From: Paenibacillus macerans
GTDB taxonomy: Bacteria; Bacillota; Bacilli; Paenibacillales; Paenibacillaceae
Direction of reading: 5' to 3'
Length of the DNA: 64,000 nucleotides
NCBI RefSeq assembly: GCF_900454495.1
Contig: NZ_UGSI01000001.1
Location: 2,666,001-2,730,000 of the forward strand
Part shown: one piece after another, positions 51,168 to 59,870 of the stretch
Position numbering within the stretch: position 1 is the stretch's first letter
How the letters are laid out: every line of letters starts with the position of its first letter
Made by a program: the position numbers and the translations under genes
Notes under the pieces: model-generated
The model's database searches: none
What the model saw: the letters and a program-made list of their open reading frames with translations, nothing else
Told to the model about the DNA's origin: nothing

Positions 51168-51266
51168 GTTGCTTCCCCTCGTTTATCATTCGTTATTCTC
51201 CCCCTCAGCATACCTTTCCAAGGAATGCCGGTCAATATTGGACCATGCAATTTCGCAAAAAGCGTG

Positions 51267-51294
51267 TTACATTTAAAATAGCAGATGCTATAAT
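51267..51294 (+). promoter_or_regulatory. cimA promoter
   Basis: TTACAT (51267-51272), 16-bp spacer, TATAAT (51289-51294). No T-box or leader structure is seen between it and the gene. Confidence 0.55.
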
Positions 51295-51355
51295 TAGAAA
51301 TTAATACACACGGAGCTTGTATTTTCGAAAACAACCAAAGGGGGACACTTCCATC

Positions 51356-52975
51356 ATGTCAAAGGCTTTATCCATCTTCGACACCACTTTGCGCGACGGC
51401 ACTCAAGGCGAGGGCATCAGCCTGTCAGCGGACGACAAGTTGAAGATCGCAGGGAAGCTGGATCAGCTGGGTGTCCATTACATTGAAGGTGGCATTCCGG
51501 GCAGCAACAGCAAAGACATCGAGTTTTTCAAGCGGGTCAAGGAGCTCAAGCTTCAGGCGAAAATCACCGCTTTTGGCAGCACGCGCCGGAAGGACAGTTT
51601 GGCCGAACATGATGCCAATTTGAAGCGTATGATCGAGTCCGGCGTGCCGGCGGCCACGCTGGTGGGCAAATCTTGGGACTTCCACGTGCATACGGCGCTG
51701 CAAACGACACTGGAGGAAAACCTGGCGATGATTTACGATTCCATCGCTTATTTGAAACGGCAAGGGCTGGAGGTTATTTTCGACGCCGAGCATTTTTTTG
51801 ACGGTTACAAAAACAACCCGGAATATGCCTTGTCCGTCATGCGTAAAGCGGAAGAAGCCGGAGCCGACTGGCTCGTCATGTGCGATACGAACGGCGGAAC
51901 GATGCCGCATGAGGTGCACGATATCGTCAGCGTGCTGGCCGGTACGATCACCGGATCGCAGCTTGGCATTCACACCCATAACGACTGCGAGCTGGCGGTG
52001 GCCAACTCCCTTAGCGCGGTGCGGGCGGGGGCGACGCAAATTCAGGGGACGATGAACGGGTACGGCGAACGCTGCGGCAACGCCAACCTATGCTCAATCA
52101 TCCCGAATCTGCAGCTCAAGCTGGGCTACCAGGTTCTCGAACCAGAGCAGCTTAAGCAGTTGACCAATACGGCGCGCTACATCAGCGAAATCGCCAATGT
52201 GCATATGCCGGTGAACCAGCCTTACGTCGGCACGGCCGCATTTGCGCACAAAGGCGGCATCCACGTGTCCGCGATCCTTCGCGATTCCCGCACATACGAG
52301 CACATCGAGCCGGAGCTGGTCGGCAACCGCCAGCGCGTGCTCGTCTCCGAGCTTGCCGGCCAGAGCAATATCGTGTCCAAGGCGCAGGAAATGGGCATCG
52401 ACTTTGATCCGGAAAACGAGAGCACGCGGGCGGTGATCAGCAAAATCAAGGAGCTGGAGCATCAGGGCTATCAATTTGAAGGCGCCGACGCCTCTCTCGA
52501 GCTGCTGCTCCGCCAGGCAAGCGGCGAACTGAAGGAACTGTTCGTGTTCGAATCTTTTAAAATGCTGGTGGAAAAAACGGCCGACAGACCGGTTGTGTCC
52601 GAAGCGTTCGTGAAGCTGAACATCGACGGTGCGAGCGTGTATACGGCCGCCGAAGGCAACGGTCCGGTCAATGCGCTCGACAATGCGCTGCGCAAAGCGC
52701 TGATTTCGTATTATCCGGGGCTGAAGGATATGCATTTGTCGGACTATAAAGTCCGCGTCCTCGACGACAAAGACGCCACCGCCTCCAAAGTGCGCGTATT
52801 GATCGAATCCAAGGATTTCACCAACTCCTGGAACACCGTCGGCGTATCCAGTAACGTAATCGAAGCGAGCTGGGAAGCGCTGGTCGACAGTATCCGGTAT
52901 GCTCTGCTGGGGCAGACCAAACGCGAGGATTACGAAGAACTCCCGTACGCCGGCACGGGTTTGGTGAATCAATGA
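51356..52975 (+). CDS. cimA: (R)-citramalate synthase
   Basis: 539 residues of the HMG-CoA lyase-like family. It condenses pyruvate with acetyl-CoA to citramalate, the threonine-independent route to isoleucine. Motifs are FDTTLRDGTQGEGISLS at the N-terminus (metal Asp), GIHTHNDCELAVANSLSAVR (His pair) and MNGYGERCGNANLC, plus the C-terminal LeuA dimer/regulatory domain (SSNVIEASWEALVDSIRYAL). The TQGEG signature with extra residues favours CimA over LeuA. ATG 51356 is preceded by AAGGGGGA. It stands alone, with a strong terminator after it. Confidence 0.9.
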   Translation: MSKALSIFDTTLRDGTQGEGISLSADDKLKIAGKLDQLGVHYIEGGIPGSNSKDIEFFKRVKELKLQAKITAFGSTRRKDSLAEHDANLKRMIESGVPAATLVGKSWDFHVHTALQTTLEENLAMIYDSIAYLKRQGLEVIFDAEHFFDGYKNNPEYALSVMRKAEEAGADWLVMCDTNGGTMPHEVHDIVSVLAGTITGSQLGIHTHNDCELAVANSLSAVRAGATQIQGTMNGYGERCGNANLCSIIPNLQLKLGYQVLEPEQLKQLTNTARYISEIANVHMPVNQPYVGTAAFAHKGGIHVSAILRDSRTYEHIEPELVGNRQRVLVSELAGQSNIVSKAQEMGIDFDPENESTRAVISKIKELEHQGYQFEGADASLELLLRQASGELKELFVFESFKMLVEKTADRPVVSEAFVKLNIDGASVYTAAEGNGPVNALDNALRKALISYYPGLKDMHLSDYKVRVLDDKDATASKVRVLIESKDFTNSWNTVGVSSNVIEASWEALVDSIRYALLGQTKREDYEELPYAGTGLVNQ

Positions 52976-52990
52976 TCCGCCGTTTGGCTA

Positions 52991-53042
52991 AACATAAAGC
53001 GCGGGCGCAAGGAGAGAAGTCTCCTGCCGCCCGCGCTTTTTT
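52991..53042. terminator. Bidirectional terminator cimA / thioredoxin gene
   Basis: AAAGCGCGGGCG / CGCCCGCGCTTT with an inner AGGAGA/TCTCCT stem and T-run. Confidence 0.9.
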
Positions 53043-53060
53043 TGCCGGCCAATCCCTGCT

Positions 53061-53651
53061 TTACAGCAGCTGTTTAATTTTCGCCTCCAGCTCTTCCGGA
53101 GAAATGACGCCGAGGATGACGTCCTGAATGATGCCGTTCTCGTCGATCAGCACATTGGTGGGAAAAGCGACGCCGTTAAACCGGCTGTACACTTCCTCTT
53201 TCTCATCGAGCAAGACGGGAAAGGTATATCCGTAATTTTTGACAAATGCCTTGGCGTCGTCCAGCTTGTCGTAAAACGTCACGTTGACCCCGTATACGTC
53301 AAGCGAATCCTTGTATTTATCCGCAAGCTTGACCAGTTCCGGGGCCTCTTCCTTGCAAGGATCGCACCAGGAAGCCCAAAAGTTGAGCAGCAGCGGTTTA
53401 TCCCGTTTGCCGCCGACGTCATATTGCTTTCCATCGAGCCCCATCAGTGAAAAAGACGGAGACGGCGTGCCCGGCTTCGGCGCTCCTGCCGCAGCCATCG
53501 CCGCGAGCGACTGCCCGTTTTTCCCGGCTGCCGCTTCGGAACCGGCCCCGCCAAAGATCGACCGCCAGCCCTCCTGTGTGCCCCGGTCCATCAACACAAG
53601 CACCAGCAGCACAAGCAGAACGCCGGACAAAATCCATCGGTTTCGTTTCAT
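53061..53651 (-). CDS. TlpA/ResA-like membrane-anchored thioredoxin
   Basis: 196 residues. The N-terminal signal anchor is WILSGVLLVLLVLVLMDRGT. A linker follows, then a thioredoxin domain with active site WASWCDPCKEEAPEL and the cis-Pro loop VAFPTNVLIDENGII. It acts outside the membrane as a thiol-disulfide reductase, for example in cytochrome c maturation (ResA) or sporulation (StoA). No cytochrome genes are nearby, so the partner is unknown. ATG 53651 follows GGAAGAACAGG. Confidence 0.9.
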   Translation of the reverse strand: MKRNRWILSGVLLVLLVLVLMDRGTQEGWRSIFGGAGSEAAAGKNGQSLAAMAAAGAPKPGTPSPSFSLMGLDGKQYDVGGKRDKPLLLNFWASWCDPCKEEAPELVKLADKYKDSLDVYGVNVTFYDKLDDAKAFVKNYGYTFPVLLDEKEEVYSRFNGVAFPTNVLIDENGIIQDVILGVISPEELEAKIKQLL

Positions 53652-53770
53652 CCTGTTCTTCCTTTTCCGGCTATTATAGTTCTTTTTACGCTATTGTACC
53701 CTTTTTTCGCGATTTGTTACAATATTCGAAACAACCTGGAGCGGGCAGGACACGGAAAGCGGGAGAATGA

Positions 53771-54247
53771 ATGGAAAATAAATGGATTATACCGGACGGC
53801 ATACGCAGGCAAATGCTTGAACATGGGCGGAACTGTTTCCCCGAGGAAGGCTGCGGGCTTCTGTTCGGCACGAACGCGGAATCCCCGTTCACAGTCATCA
53901 CCGGCTACCTCCCTGTAGCCAATACGTCGCCAGCCCCGCTGCACAGATTTGAACTGGCTCCGGACGAATGGGTGCGCAGTTGCTTTGATCCGTCGTTAGT
54001 AGGGATTTTTCACACCCATCCCACGTCAAGGCCTGTGCCTTCGCCGGAGGATTTAAAACAGCTGCAGCATTTCGCCGCGCAAGTCCAGCTCTATCTTATC
54101 GGCTCGCCTGCGGGAAATGACAAGCCGCCCGGCGAACCGGACGGCTGGAGTTTAAACGCTTATTCCATTGTACGCGAAGCGGACGGCCGCTATACGCTGC
54201 AACGCGCATCTGTGGGAAGACAGGACGTGATTAAGCTAAACCCATAG
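53771..54247 (+). CDS. JAMM/Mov34 (M67) metallopeptidase
   Basis: 158 residues. The JAB1/MPN+ motif is complete: Glu in FPEEGCGLLFG, then HTHPTSRPVPSPED, which carries both His ligands, the Ser and the Asp. Bacterial members cut the tail of ubiquitin-like sulfur carriers or act in siderophore and cysteine synthesis. The start ATG 53771 follows GGGAGA. No ThiS/MoaD-like partner lies next to it. Ends just before an interspersed repeat. Confidence 0.88.
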   Translation: MENKWIIPDGIRRQMLEHGRNCFPEEGCGLLFGTNAESPFTVITGYLPVANTSPAPLHRFELAPDEWVRSCFDPSLVGIFHTHPTSRPVPSPEDLKQLQHFAAQVQLYLIGSPAGNDKPPGEPDGWSLNAYSIVREADGRYTLQRASVGRQDVIKLNP

Positions 54248-54259
54248 CTCGGTTGGTCG

Positions 54260-54580
54260 GCAGATCAACATCCGCTGTCCGGACGCTTTTGCACGATTAT
54301 CCCGTTTGATCCGGAAGCAGAGAGGAAGAAAAATTCAGGAGCAGAAAATAGGTTTGGGAGAAGCAGACATATTCGTGATCATTAGTTCGAGATCATTAGT
54401 TCAAGATCGTCAGACAGGTTTGTGAGAAGGAGGTTTATGGAGAAATGAAGCAGACCAGACAGGAGGAATGGGGCAAAACACCGGGAAAAATGAAAGTGCC
54501 GTGATCAGCCCCCACCCTCTCCCCCCCTGAACAAGAGGGATAATCGTGCAAAGCAGCATGCAGGGATACCAGGACACGAA
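54260..54580 (+). repeat. Interspersed ~320-bp element, copy 2
   Basis: Same element as 35784-36081 in the same orientation, also directly downstream of a plus-strand gene. It is longer by short insertions, including a second ATCATTAGTTC-like unit. It keeps the CGATTATCCC inverted ends. Confidence 0.85.
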
Positions 54581-54681
54581 TTGCAAACCAAGGGGCCGCC
54601 GGACGAATAGAGCGAAAATTTCTCCGGCGGTTTCTCTTGCGATAAAAGGAAGTTATACTTAGCAATTACTCTTCCTTATCA

Positions 54682-55413
54682 TCAGTTTTTGCTCAGGAAC
54701 GTGTACAGATCACCTAACGTAATTACCCCCCGATCCCTTAAGCGGCCGATCAGCACCGTCCACAGCCGCGCCGTCATTTTGGCGTCTTCCAGGGCATGAT
54801 GGCGCCGCGTAATGGGAATCCCGCATACATTCAGCCACTCGTCGAGCCCGGAGATCGGCCGGTCCGGCTCCAGCTTGCGCGCGATCATCATCGTATCGAG
54901 CACCCGGTGACCCAGGTGAGCCTTGGACGTTTTCCACAACGCCACATCGAGAAAAGCTTTATCATGAGCGCTTCCGTGCGCAACCAGCACCCGGTCGTCC
55001 ACAAACGCCATAAATTCGCGCAGCGCCTCGAGCAGGGTCGGCGCATCCTGAACCATCTCCGGCGTAATCCCGGTCAGCTCGATGATTCGCTCCGGGATCG
55101 TGCAGGCCGGTTTAGTCAGGGAATAGTAGACTTCTTCGCTAATGTCCTCCCCTTCCGCTTTGACGGCCCCGAAGGACAGGATTTCATCGCCGTAATGGTA
55201 ATGAAATCCTGTGGTCTCCAGGTCAAAGACCGCTGTTTTTAGTTCCGATAGCGGAACGTGGAGCGTCTCCGGGCGCCGCTGCCCTTTGGTCAGCGAACGG
55301 ACAAACGCGATTTGCTGGGCGCTGGGAGCCCCAAGCATCGAAGCGATCCTGGGCACTCCGCCGGCCTTTAACGCATCCCAAAAACCGCCGTTTCCTTTCA
55401 TAGGTTCTTTCAT
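54682..55413 (-). CDS. DEDDh 3'-5' exonuclease (DnaQ/PolC epsilon-like)
   Basis: 243 residues. The exonuclease motifs are complete: AVFDLETTGFHYHYGDEILS (Exo I), LVAHGSAHDKAFLDVALWK (Exo II) and HHALEDAKMTARLW (Exo III, with the His). An N-terminal ~55-residue part precedes it. ATG 55413 is used because GGAAAGGA lies 6 bp upstream. Its start overlaps the DUF294 gene's stop, so both are made together. The pair is often fused with CBS domains in other bacteria. Role: DNA or RNA end trimming, not identified further. Confidence 0.88.
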   Translation of the reverse strand: MKEPMKGNGGFWDALKAGGVPRIASMLGAPSAQQIAFVRSLTKGQRRPETLHVPLSELKTAVFDLETTGFHYHYGDEILSFGAVKAEGEDISEEVYYSLTKPACTIPERIIELTGITPEMVQDAPTLLEALREFMAFVDDRVLVAHGSAHDKAFLDVALWKTSKAHLGHRVLDTMMIARKLEPDRPISGLDEWLNVCGIPITRRHHALEDAKMTARLWTVLIGRLRDRGVITLGDLYTFLSKN

Positions 55414-56501
55414 AGCCATTTCCTTTCCGCGTACCGATGTTGTCTCTGCAGCGTCCGGTACATCAGCCTGACTGTGCCGAGAGCATCCCGCAGCTCGCGC
55501 CGCAGCTCTTTTTGCTTGATCATCGCTTGCGGCAAATAGTGGGTCCCCGTCAACATCCCGTCTTCGAGCTTCGGCGGAGCGATAGACCGGAATTTAACCG
55601 CCGTAGCAAAAGCTTTCCGGCACGATTCTAGCCACCGGGGCGGAACCGCTTCAAGCTGGTACAGCTGTGAAATCCTTTCCCCGGTCGAGGAAGACTCGAT
55701 CCCATATTGCAGGGCAAAATAACGCACCGCGTTCACAATCGGTATATAGAGGCCGTATTTTACGTCAAAATCTCCGGCGTGCTCGCCGGCCGCTTCGGTA
55801 ATCACCTGCCCGAGGATATTGAGCGCGGCTTTGTGGCGCACCGTATTGCGCAAAACCGCGGCAATCACGTCCCGCTCGGTCCCTTGATCAAGTTCCATAA
55901 TCCGCTTCATCGTTTTGCGCAAAGCGCAGGATAACGCCTGATCCCCGTAGATATGGCGCATGTCCGAAGCGATCATCAAGTAGCGGACTTGCTCCCATCC
56001 GAGCGCCTCGCGCCACTCCATGAACTGCCTCTCCCAACGGCTCAAACCGCCCCGCCACAGCGGGTTCGACAGCATCACGTTGCCCGGGCACGGAGGATAA
56101 CCGGCCTGCTCCAAAATTTGCGAGAGCTTGTTCCCGAACGCTGCAAAATAAGCGGCGTTCTCCGCGTCATCGCCGTCCCCGTAAACCAGGCCGTTGTCCT
56201 GGTCGCTCCACAGCGTTTGCTCCGCCCGTCCGGCGCTGCCAAATGCAACGAAAGCATAATGTGAAGGAGGAGGGCCAAAGCCCTCCTGCCGCAACAACTC
56301 TTCGCATAAATGGCAAGCCTGCCCCATAACGGCGTCATGCATTTCCCCAACCGCGCGGTTCCATTCCAGAATCGGCATCGAGGCGAAGCGGCCGTGCAGC
56401 CGGTTCTGCTCCTCGATTCTGGCCGACCTGAGCGATCCGGGAGAAGATGCCGACCGGATCGCTTGCAGACCGCCGCTGTTCATCGCCGTTTCGTGGCTCA
56501 T
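55410..56501 (-). CDS. DUF294 nucleotidyltransferase-like protein
   Basis: 363 residues. The nucleotidyltransferase core is FGSAGRAEQTLWSDQDNG (GS...D.D), followed by the DUF294 C-terminal helical domain (IVNAVRYFALQYGIESSSTG). The N-terminal region is helical. GlnD-like in fold, but the HD and ACT domains of true GlnD are missing. ATG 56501 is chosen for spacing to GGAAGGGAG. Coupled to the exonuclease gene and lying 66 bp after amt, in the same direction. A link to nitrogen signalling is suggestive only. Confidence 0.85.
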   Translation of the reverse strand: MSHETAMNSGGLQAIRSASSPGSLRSARIEEQNRLHGRFASMPILEWNRAVGEMHDAVMGQACHLCEELLRQEGFGPPPSHYAFVAFGSAGRAEQTLWSDQDNGLVYGDGDDAENAAYFAAFGNKLSQILEQAGYPPCPGNVMLSNPLWRGGLSRWERQFMEWREALGWEQVRYLMIASDMRHIYGDQALSCALRKTMKRIMELDQGTERDVIAAVLRNTVRHKAALNILGQVITEAAGEHAGDFDVKYGLYIPIVNAVRYFALQYGIESSSTGERISQLYQLEAVPPRWLESCRKAFATAVKFRSIAPPKLEDGMLTGTHYLPQAMIKQKELRRELRDALGTVRLMYRTLQRQHRYAERKWL

Positions 56502-56566
56502 GGGCGCCATCTCCCTTCCTGTTCCCGGAACCCCAAGCTTTCATAAGGTATATTCTCGCATTATTA

Positions 56567-57967
56567 TTATTCAGCCGGAATACCGGAAGAAGTATTTTTG
56601 TTCAGCAAACTCATTTGTTCGGGATAACCGTAAGTGCCGTGTTCGCTCATATCAAGGCCCATCGTTTCCTCTTCTTCGGTCACGCGCAGCCCCATCAGCC
56701 ATTTCATGGCCCCAAGAATCAGGAAGGAAAGCACCAGAACGAACGCAAACGTGCCGATAACCCCAAGGAGCTGAACTCCCAATTGTCCGAATCCGCCGCC
56801 GTAAACCAGGCCTGGAGCGCCAACTCCGGTCTTCTCTACAAGCTCAGGCGTGGCGAACAGCCCCGTGGAAATCGCGCCCCATACCCCGGCGATCCCGTGC
56901 ACGGAGGCAGCGAAGATCGGATCGTCTATGCCGGCCCGCTCGATCCATCTTCCGGTGAAGAACGTCAGGATCCCGGCGACGGCGCCGATCACGACCGAAG
57001 CCCAAGCGTCCACGAATGCGCAAGAACCGGTGATGGCGACGAGCGCGGCCAGCACCCCGTTCAGCATGCTCGGAATGTCGGATTTGCCCATAACCGCCCA
57101 GGAGATCAGCAGAGCGGCCACAGCGCCCGCTGCAGCGGCCAGGTTGGTCGTCATCAAGACATAACCGAAAAATCCATCGTTCAGCGGCGTCAAGGCACTG
57201 CCCGGGTTAAAACCGAACCAGCCGATCCACAAAATGATAACGCCGAGAACCGTCAATACTTGGTTGTGCCCCGGAATGTTGTTTGGCTTGCCGTCTTTGT
57301 TGTATTTGCCAAGACGGGGTTTAAGCAAAATCGTTGCCGCAAACGCCGCCGTTGCGCCGGTCAGATGGACGACGGTCGAACCCGCGTAATCCTGCATTCC
57401 CAAGTTGCCGAGCCAACCGCCGCCCCACACCCAGTGAGCCACGATCGGGTAAATAATAACGATAAAGATCGTTCCGAAAACGATATATACGCTAAGCTTG
57501 GCGCGTTCCGCCATGCCGCCGCAAGCGATGGCCAGCGATACGGCCGCAAAAGCCATTTGGAACAGGAAGTTAAGGTTAAGCGGGACGCCGTTTTCCGCAA
57601 AAACGCTGAACGAACCGATATCCCCCGCGCCTCCAAACAGGAACCCGGTTGTTCCCAGGAAGCTGTTGCCGTCGCCGAATGCGAAGCCGAAGCCGAGCAG
57701 CCACCAGGCAAGCACGGCAATGCCCAGCGTCAGCACCGTTTTACCGGCTACGTGGCCGGCGTTTTTCATCCGGACCGTGCCCGCCTCCAGCAAGGCGAAT
57801 CCGGCTTGCATGAAAAATACCAGCATCGCCGCGACGAAAACAAACAATGAATTCAAGCCCAGCTCAAGCACCGGTGCGGTAATCTCCCCTTCCGCCGCAT
57901 AAGCCGAGACCGGAAATGCAAATATTGCTGCCGATGCCAATAGACCATAGAGCCATTTCTTTTTCAT
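56567..57967 (-). CDS. amt: Ammonium transporter (Amt family)
   Basis: 466 residues. It starts with a cleavable-looking signal (MKKKWLYGLLASAAIFAFPV...AYAAEG), followed by eleven membrane segments. Conserved Amt marks are AGFALLEAGTVRMKNAGHV, the twin-His region HWVWGGGWLGNLGMQDYAGS and FAASVHGIAGVWGAISTGLF. It imports NH4+/NH3 when nitrogen is scarce. No GlnK gene adjoins it. ATG 57967 has GGGGAG 8 bp upstream. A GlnR/TnrA-type box sits in the leader. Confidence 0.95.
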   Translation of the reverse strand: MKKKWLYGLLASAAIFAFPVSAYAAEGEITAPVLELGLNSLFVFVAAMLVFFMQAGFALLEAGTVRMKNAGHVAGKTVLTLGIAVLAWWLLGFGFAFGDGNSFLGTTGFLFGGAGDIGSFSVFAENGVPLNLNFLFQMAFAAVSLAIACGGMAERAKLSVYIVFGTIFIVIIYPIVAHWVWGGGWLGNLGMQDYAGSTVVHLTGATAAFAATILLKPRLGKYNKDGKPNNIPGHNQVLTVLGVIILWIGWFGFNPGSALTPLNDGFFGYVLMTTNLAAAAGAVAALLISWAVMGKSDIPSMLNGVLAALVAITGSCAFVDAWASVVIGAVAGILTFFTGRWIERAGIDDPIFAASVHGIAGVWGAISTGLFATPELVEKTGVGAPGLVYGGGFGQLGVQLLGVIGTFAFVLVLSFLILGAMKWLMGLRVTEEEETMGLDMSEHGTYGYPEQMSLLNKNTSSGIPAE

Positions 57968-57984
57968 CTTACACACTCCCCTAA

Positions 57985-58001
57985 TGTTATGTTTCCTAAC
58001 A
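57985..58001. promoter_or_regulatory. GlnR/TnrA-type operator in amt leader
   Basis: TGTTATGTTTCCTAACA matches TGTNA-N7-TNACA exactly and is nearly palindromic. It lies downstream of the -10, about 18 bp before the amt start codon. That position would repress. A weaker half-like copy, TGTTAGATTTTAATGCG, is at 58100-58116 upstream of the -35. Confidence 0.75.
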
Positions 58002-58581
58002 CAAAATGAATTGTTAAAGTGATTATAAGACTAAAGAAGCAGATATGACAATAGTTTTTTTGAAAAAATCTAATTAATCGCATATATATTAACACTAGAT
58101 GTTAGATTTTAATGCGTTTTTTGTATGAAGTTTGCTCCGGCAGAGTACAATTTTTATCGCCACGGACTCCAGCGAATAATATAAGGTCCTAAAATGTCGC
58201 TATACCGGTGAATTACGTCCATTTGAGAGCAATAGTGGAAATTTATGCCGCTATTTTCTCGAATTGCAAGGGAACGCCCGTGTTCTGGACTATTCACAGG
58301 AAAATAAGGACTAAAAGTGCTGCTAATGGGGCTGAGCATGCATAGTACCGGTTATTAAGTACAAAAAATACCGCTATTTGCAGGCTGAGAATTCGCCATA
58401 CCAATTGTCTGGCTCTAGCCGGCTGTCAAGGACGGATTTCTAGGTTGCCTCCAAACAGTTACTATAAAAAATAAAGTATGACGTTTGACTGTACGCTTAA
58501 TGATCGGTATCATAAATATACATAAGATATAAATATAAGCATTGGATAGGCGGGAGAGGTGATCATATTGGAGTAAAGAAA
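58002..58581. other. Promoter region of amt and non-coding DNA before the MerR gene
   Basis: AT-rich. Apart from the amt promoter (58022-58051) and the partial GlnR-like copy (58100-58116), nothing coding is visible. TTGACT about 95 bp before the MerR start may be a -35 of that gene. Confidence 0.5.
58022..58051 (-). promoter_or_regulatory. amt promoter
   Basis: Minus strand -35 TTGTCA (58046-58051), 18-bp spacer, -10 TATAAT (58022-58027). Confidence 0.7.
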
Positions 58582-59007
58582 ATGTACCGGATCGGGGAAC
58601 TGGCCAAGGCCGCAAACGTCAGCGAGCGCACGATCGATTATTACACCAAGCTCGGGCTGATTTCCCCGGAGAAACGGACGCAGAAAAATTACCGTTTATA
58701 CAGCGCTGAAACCTTGACCAGACTGGAACGTATTAATCAAATGAAGCAGGAGAAATATACGCTGGAAGAAATCCGTGAAAAGCTGGAGCAGTGGGATCGC
58801 GTCACGCACGAGGAACAGGTGTCCGAGAAGCTGAGTTCGCTGGAACTTCACTTGCAGCAGCTGCAAAGAGAGGTTAAAGAATTGGAGCCCTTGATCTCCA
58901 ATCTGCAGCCGAACCAGGTGAAACGCGCCTTTGCGCACCTGATGCCGCAAAGCCTTGCCTGCATGGAAGCGCTCCGGTTCCTGGTCAATCACGGCCCTTT
59001 TTCATAA
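58582..59007 (+). CDS. MerR-family regulator
   Basis: 141 residues. The N-terminal winged helix is MYRIGELAKAANVSERTIDY (position 1-20) with YYTKLGLISPEK. A dimerisation coiled coil rich in Glu/Leu follows (LSSLELHLQQLQREVKELEP). No Cys ligand is present, so it is not a metal-sensing MerR of the usual kind. GGAG lies 8 bp before ATG 58582. It stands between amt and YugP; its targets are unknown. Confidence 0.9.
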   Translation: MYRIGELAKAANVSERTIDYYTKLGLISPEKRTQKNYRLYSAETLTRLERINQMKQEKYTLEEIREKLEQWDRVTHEEQVSEKLSSLELHLQQLQREVKELEPLISNLQPNQVKRAFAHLMPQSLACMEALRFLVNHGPFS

Positions 59008-59080
59008 CGTATAATTGCCTGCAGCAGGAAGCCTCTGACTCATCAACGAGCAACTTTAATCCTAAATGGAGGAATGATGC

Positions 59081-59779
59081 ATGTTATATTCAGACGTTAT
59101 GCTGATCCCGATTCTTCTTGCCTTCGCCTTGTCGCTGTGGGCGCAGTTTCGGGTCAAGGGCACTTTCAACAAATATGCGCAGGTGGCCAACATGTACGGC
59201 TTGACCGGACATGACGCCGCCAGACGGATGCTTGACGCCAACGGGCTGTACGATGTACCGATCGAACCGGTCCCCGGCGCCCTGTCGGACCACTACGATC
59301 CGATTCACCGCGTCGTCCGTTTGTCGGAGCCGGTATATTATGAAAGATCGATCTCGGCCGTGGCGGTGGCTTGCCACGAAGTGGGCCACGCGATTCAGCA
59401 CAAACAGAAATATCCGATGCTGGTGCTGCGCCACCGGATGTTCCCCGTCGTCAACTTCGCTTCCGGCGTCGCTCCGTTTCTGCTGCTCGCAGGATTCTTG
59501 TTCGGAGCGTACAACCTGGTCGGCATTGGCGTAATTTTCTTCTCGGCCGCGGTTTTGTTTCAGCTCGTTACGCTCCCTGTCGAGTTCAACGCCAGCAACC
59601 GGGCCCGGAAAATCATGGTGCAGCAAGGGTTCATTACGCACGACGAAACACGCGGCGTTGCCAAAGTATTGAACGCCGCCGCGCTGACCTATGTCGCCGC
59701 CGCGCTGGTTTCCTTACTCGAGCTGTTCCGCTATGCTTTGATCTTCTTCGGCGGCACGAGCAGCCGCGAGGACAACTAA
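59081..59779 (+). CDS. yugP: YugP-family zinc metallopeptidase
   Basis: 232 residues. An N-terminal membrane helix comes first. The zinc motif HEVGHAIQHKQKYPML (about residue 105) follows, then two further membrane helices and the FNASNRARKIMVQQG segment. Membrane-embedded metallopeptidase of the Zn-peptidase-2 family; the substrate is unknown. GGAGG precedes ATG 59081. Confidence 0.9.
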   Translation: MLYSDVMLIPILLAFALSLWAQFRVKGTFNKYAQVANMYGLTGHDAARRMLDANGLYDVPIEPVPGALSDHYDPIHRVVRLSEPVYYERSISAVAVACHEVGHAIQHKQKYPMLVLRHRMFPVVNFASGVAPFLLLAGFLFGAYNLVGIGVIFFSAAVLFQLVTLPVEFNASNRARKIMVQQGFITHDETRGVAKVLNAAALTYVAAALVSLLELFRYALIFFGGTSSREDN

Positions 59780-59794
59780 TCGTTCATTTTACAA

Positions 59795-59848
59795 AAAACA
59801 AGCGCCAGCGGTCTGGGGATTCTCCCCGGCCGCTGGCGCTTGTTTTGT
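59795..59848. terminator. Bidirectional terminator yugP / LysR gene
   Basis: AAAACAAGCGCCAGCGG / CCGCTGGCGCTTGTTTT, with inner GGGGA/TCCCC. Confidence 0.9.
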
Positions 59849-59870
59849 TTCGGCAAAGATTTGAGCACTG

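Noticed and set aside
51180..51355. T-box leader for the citramalate synthase gene
   Set aside because: No specifier loop or GGTGG-type antiterminator motif; the leader is only about 55 nt.
56447..57850. 467-codon plus-strand frame opposite amt
   Set aside because: Shadow of amt; charged low-complexity product without motifs.
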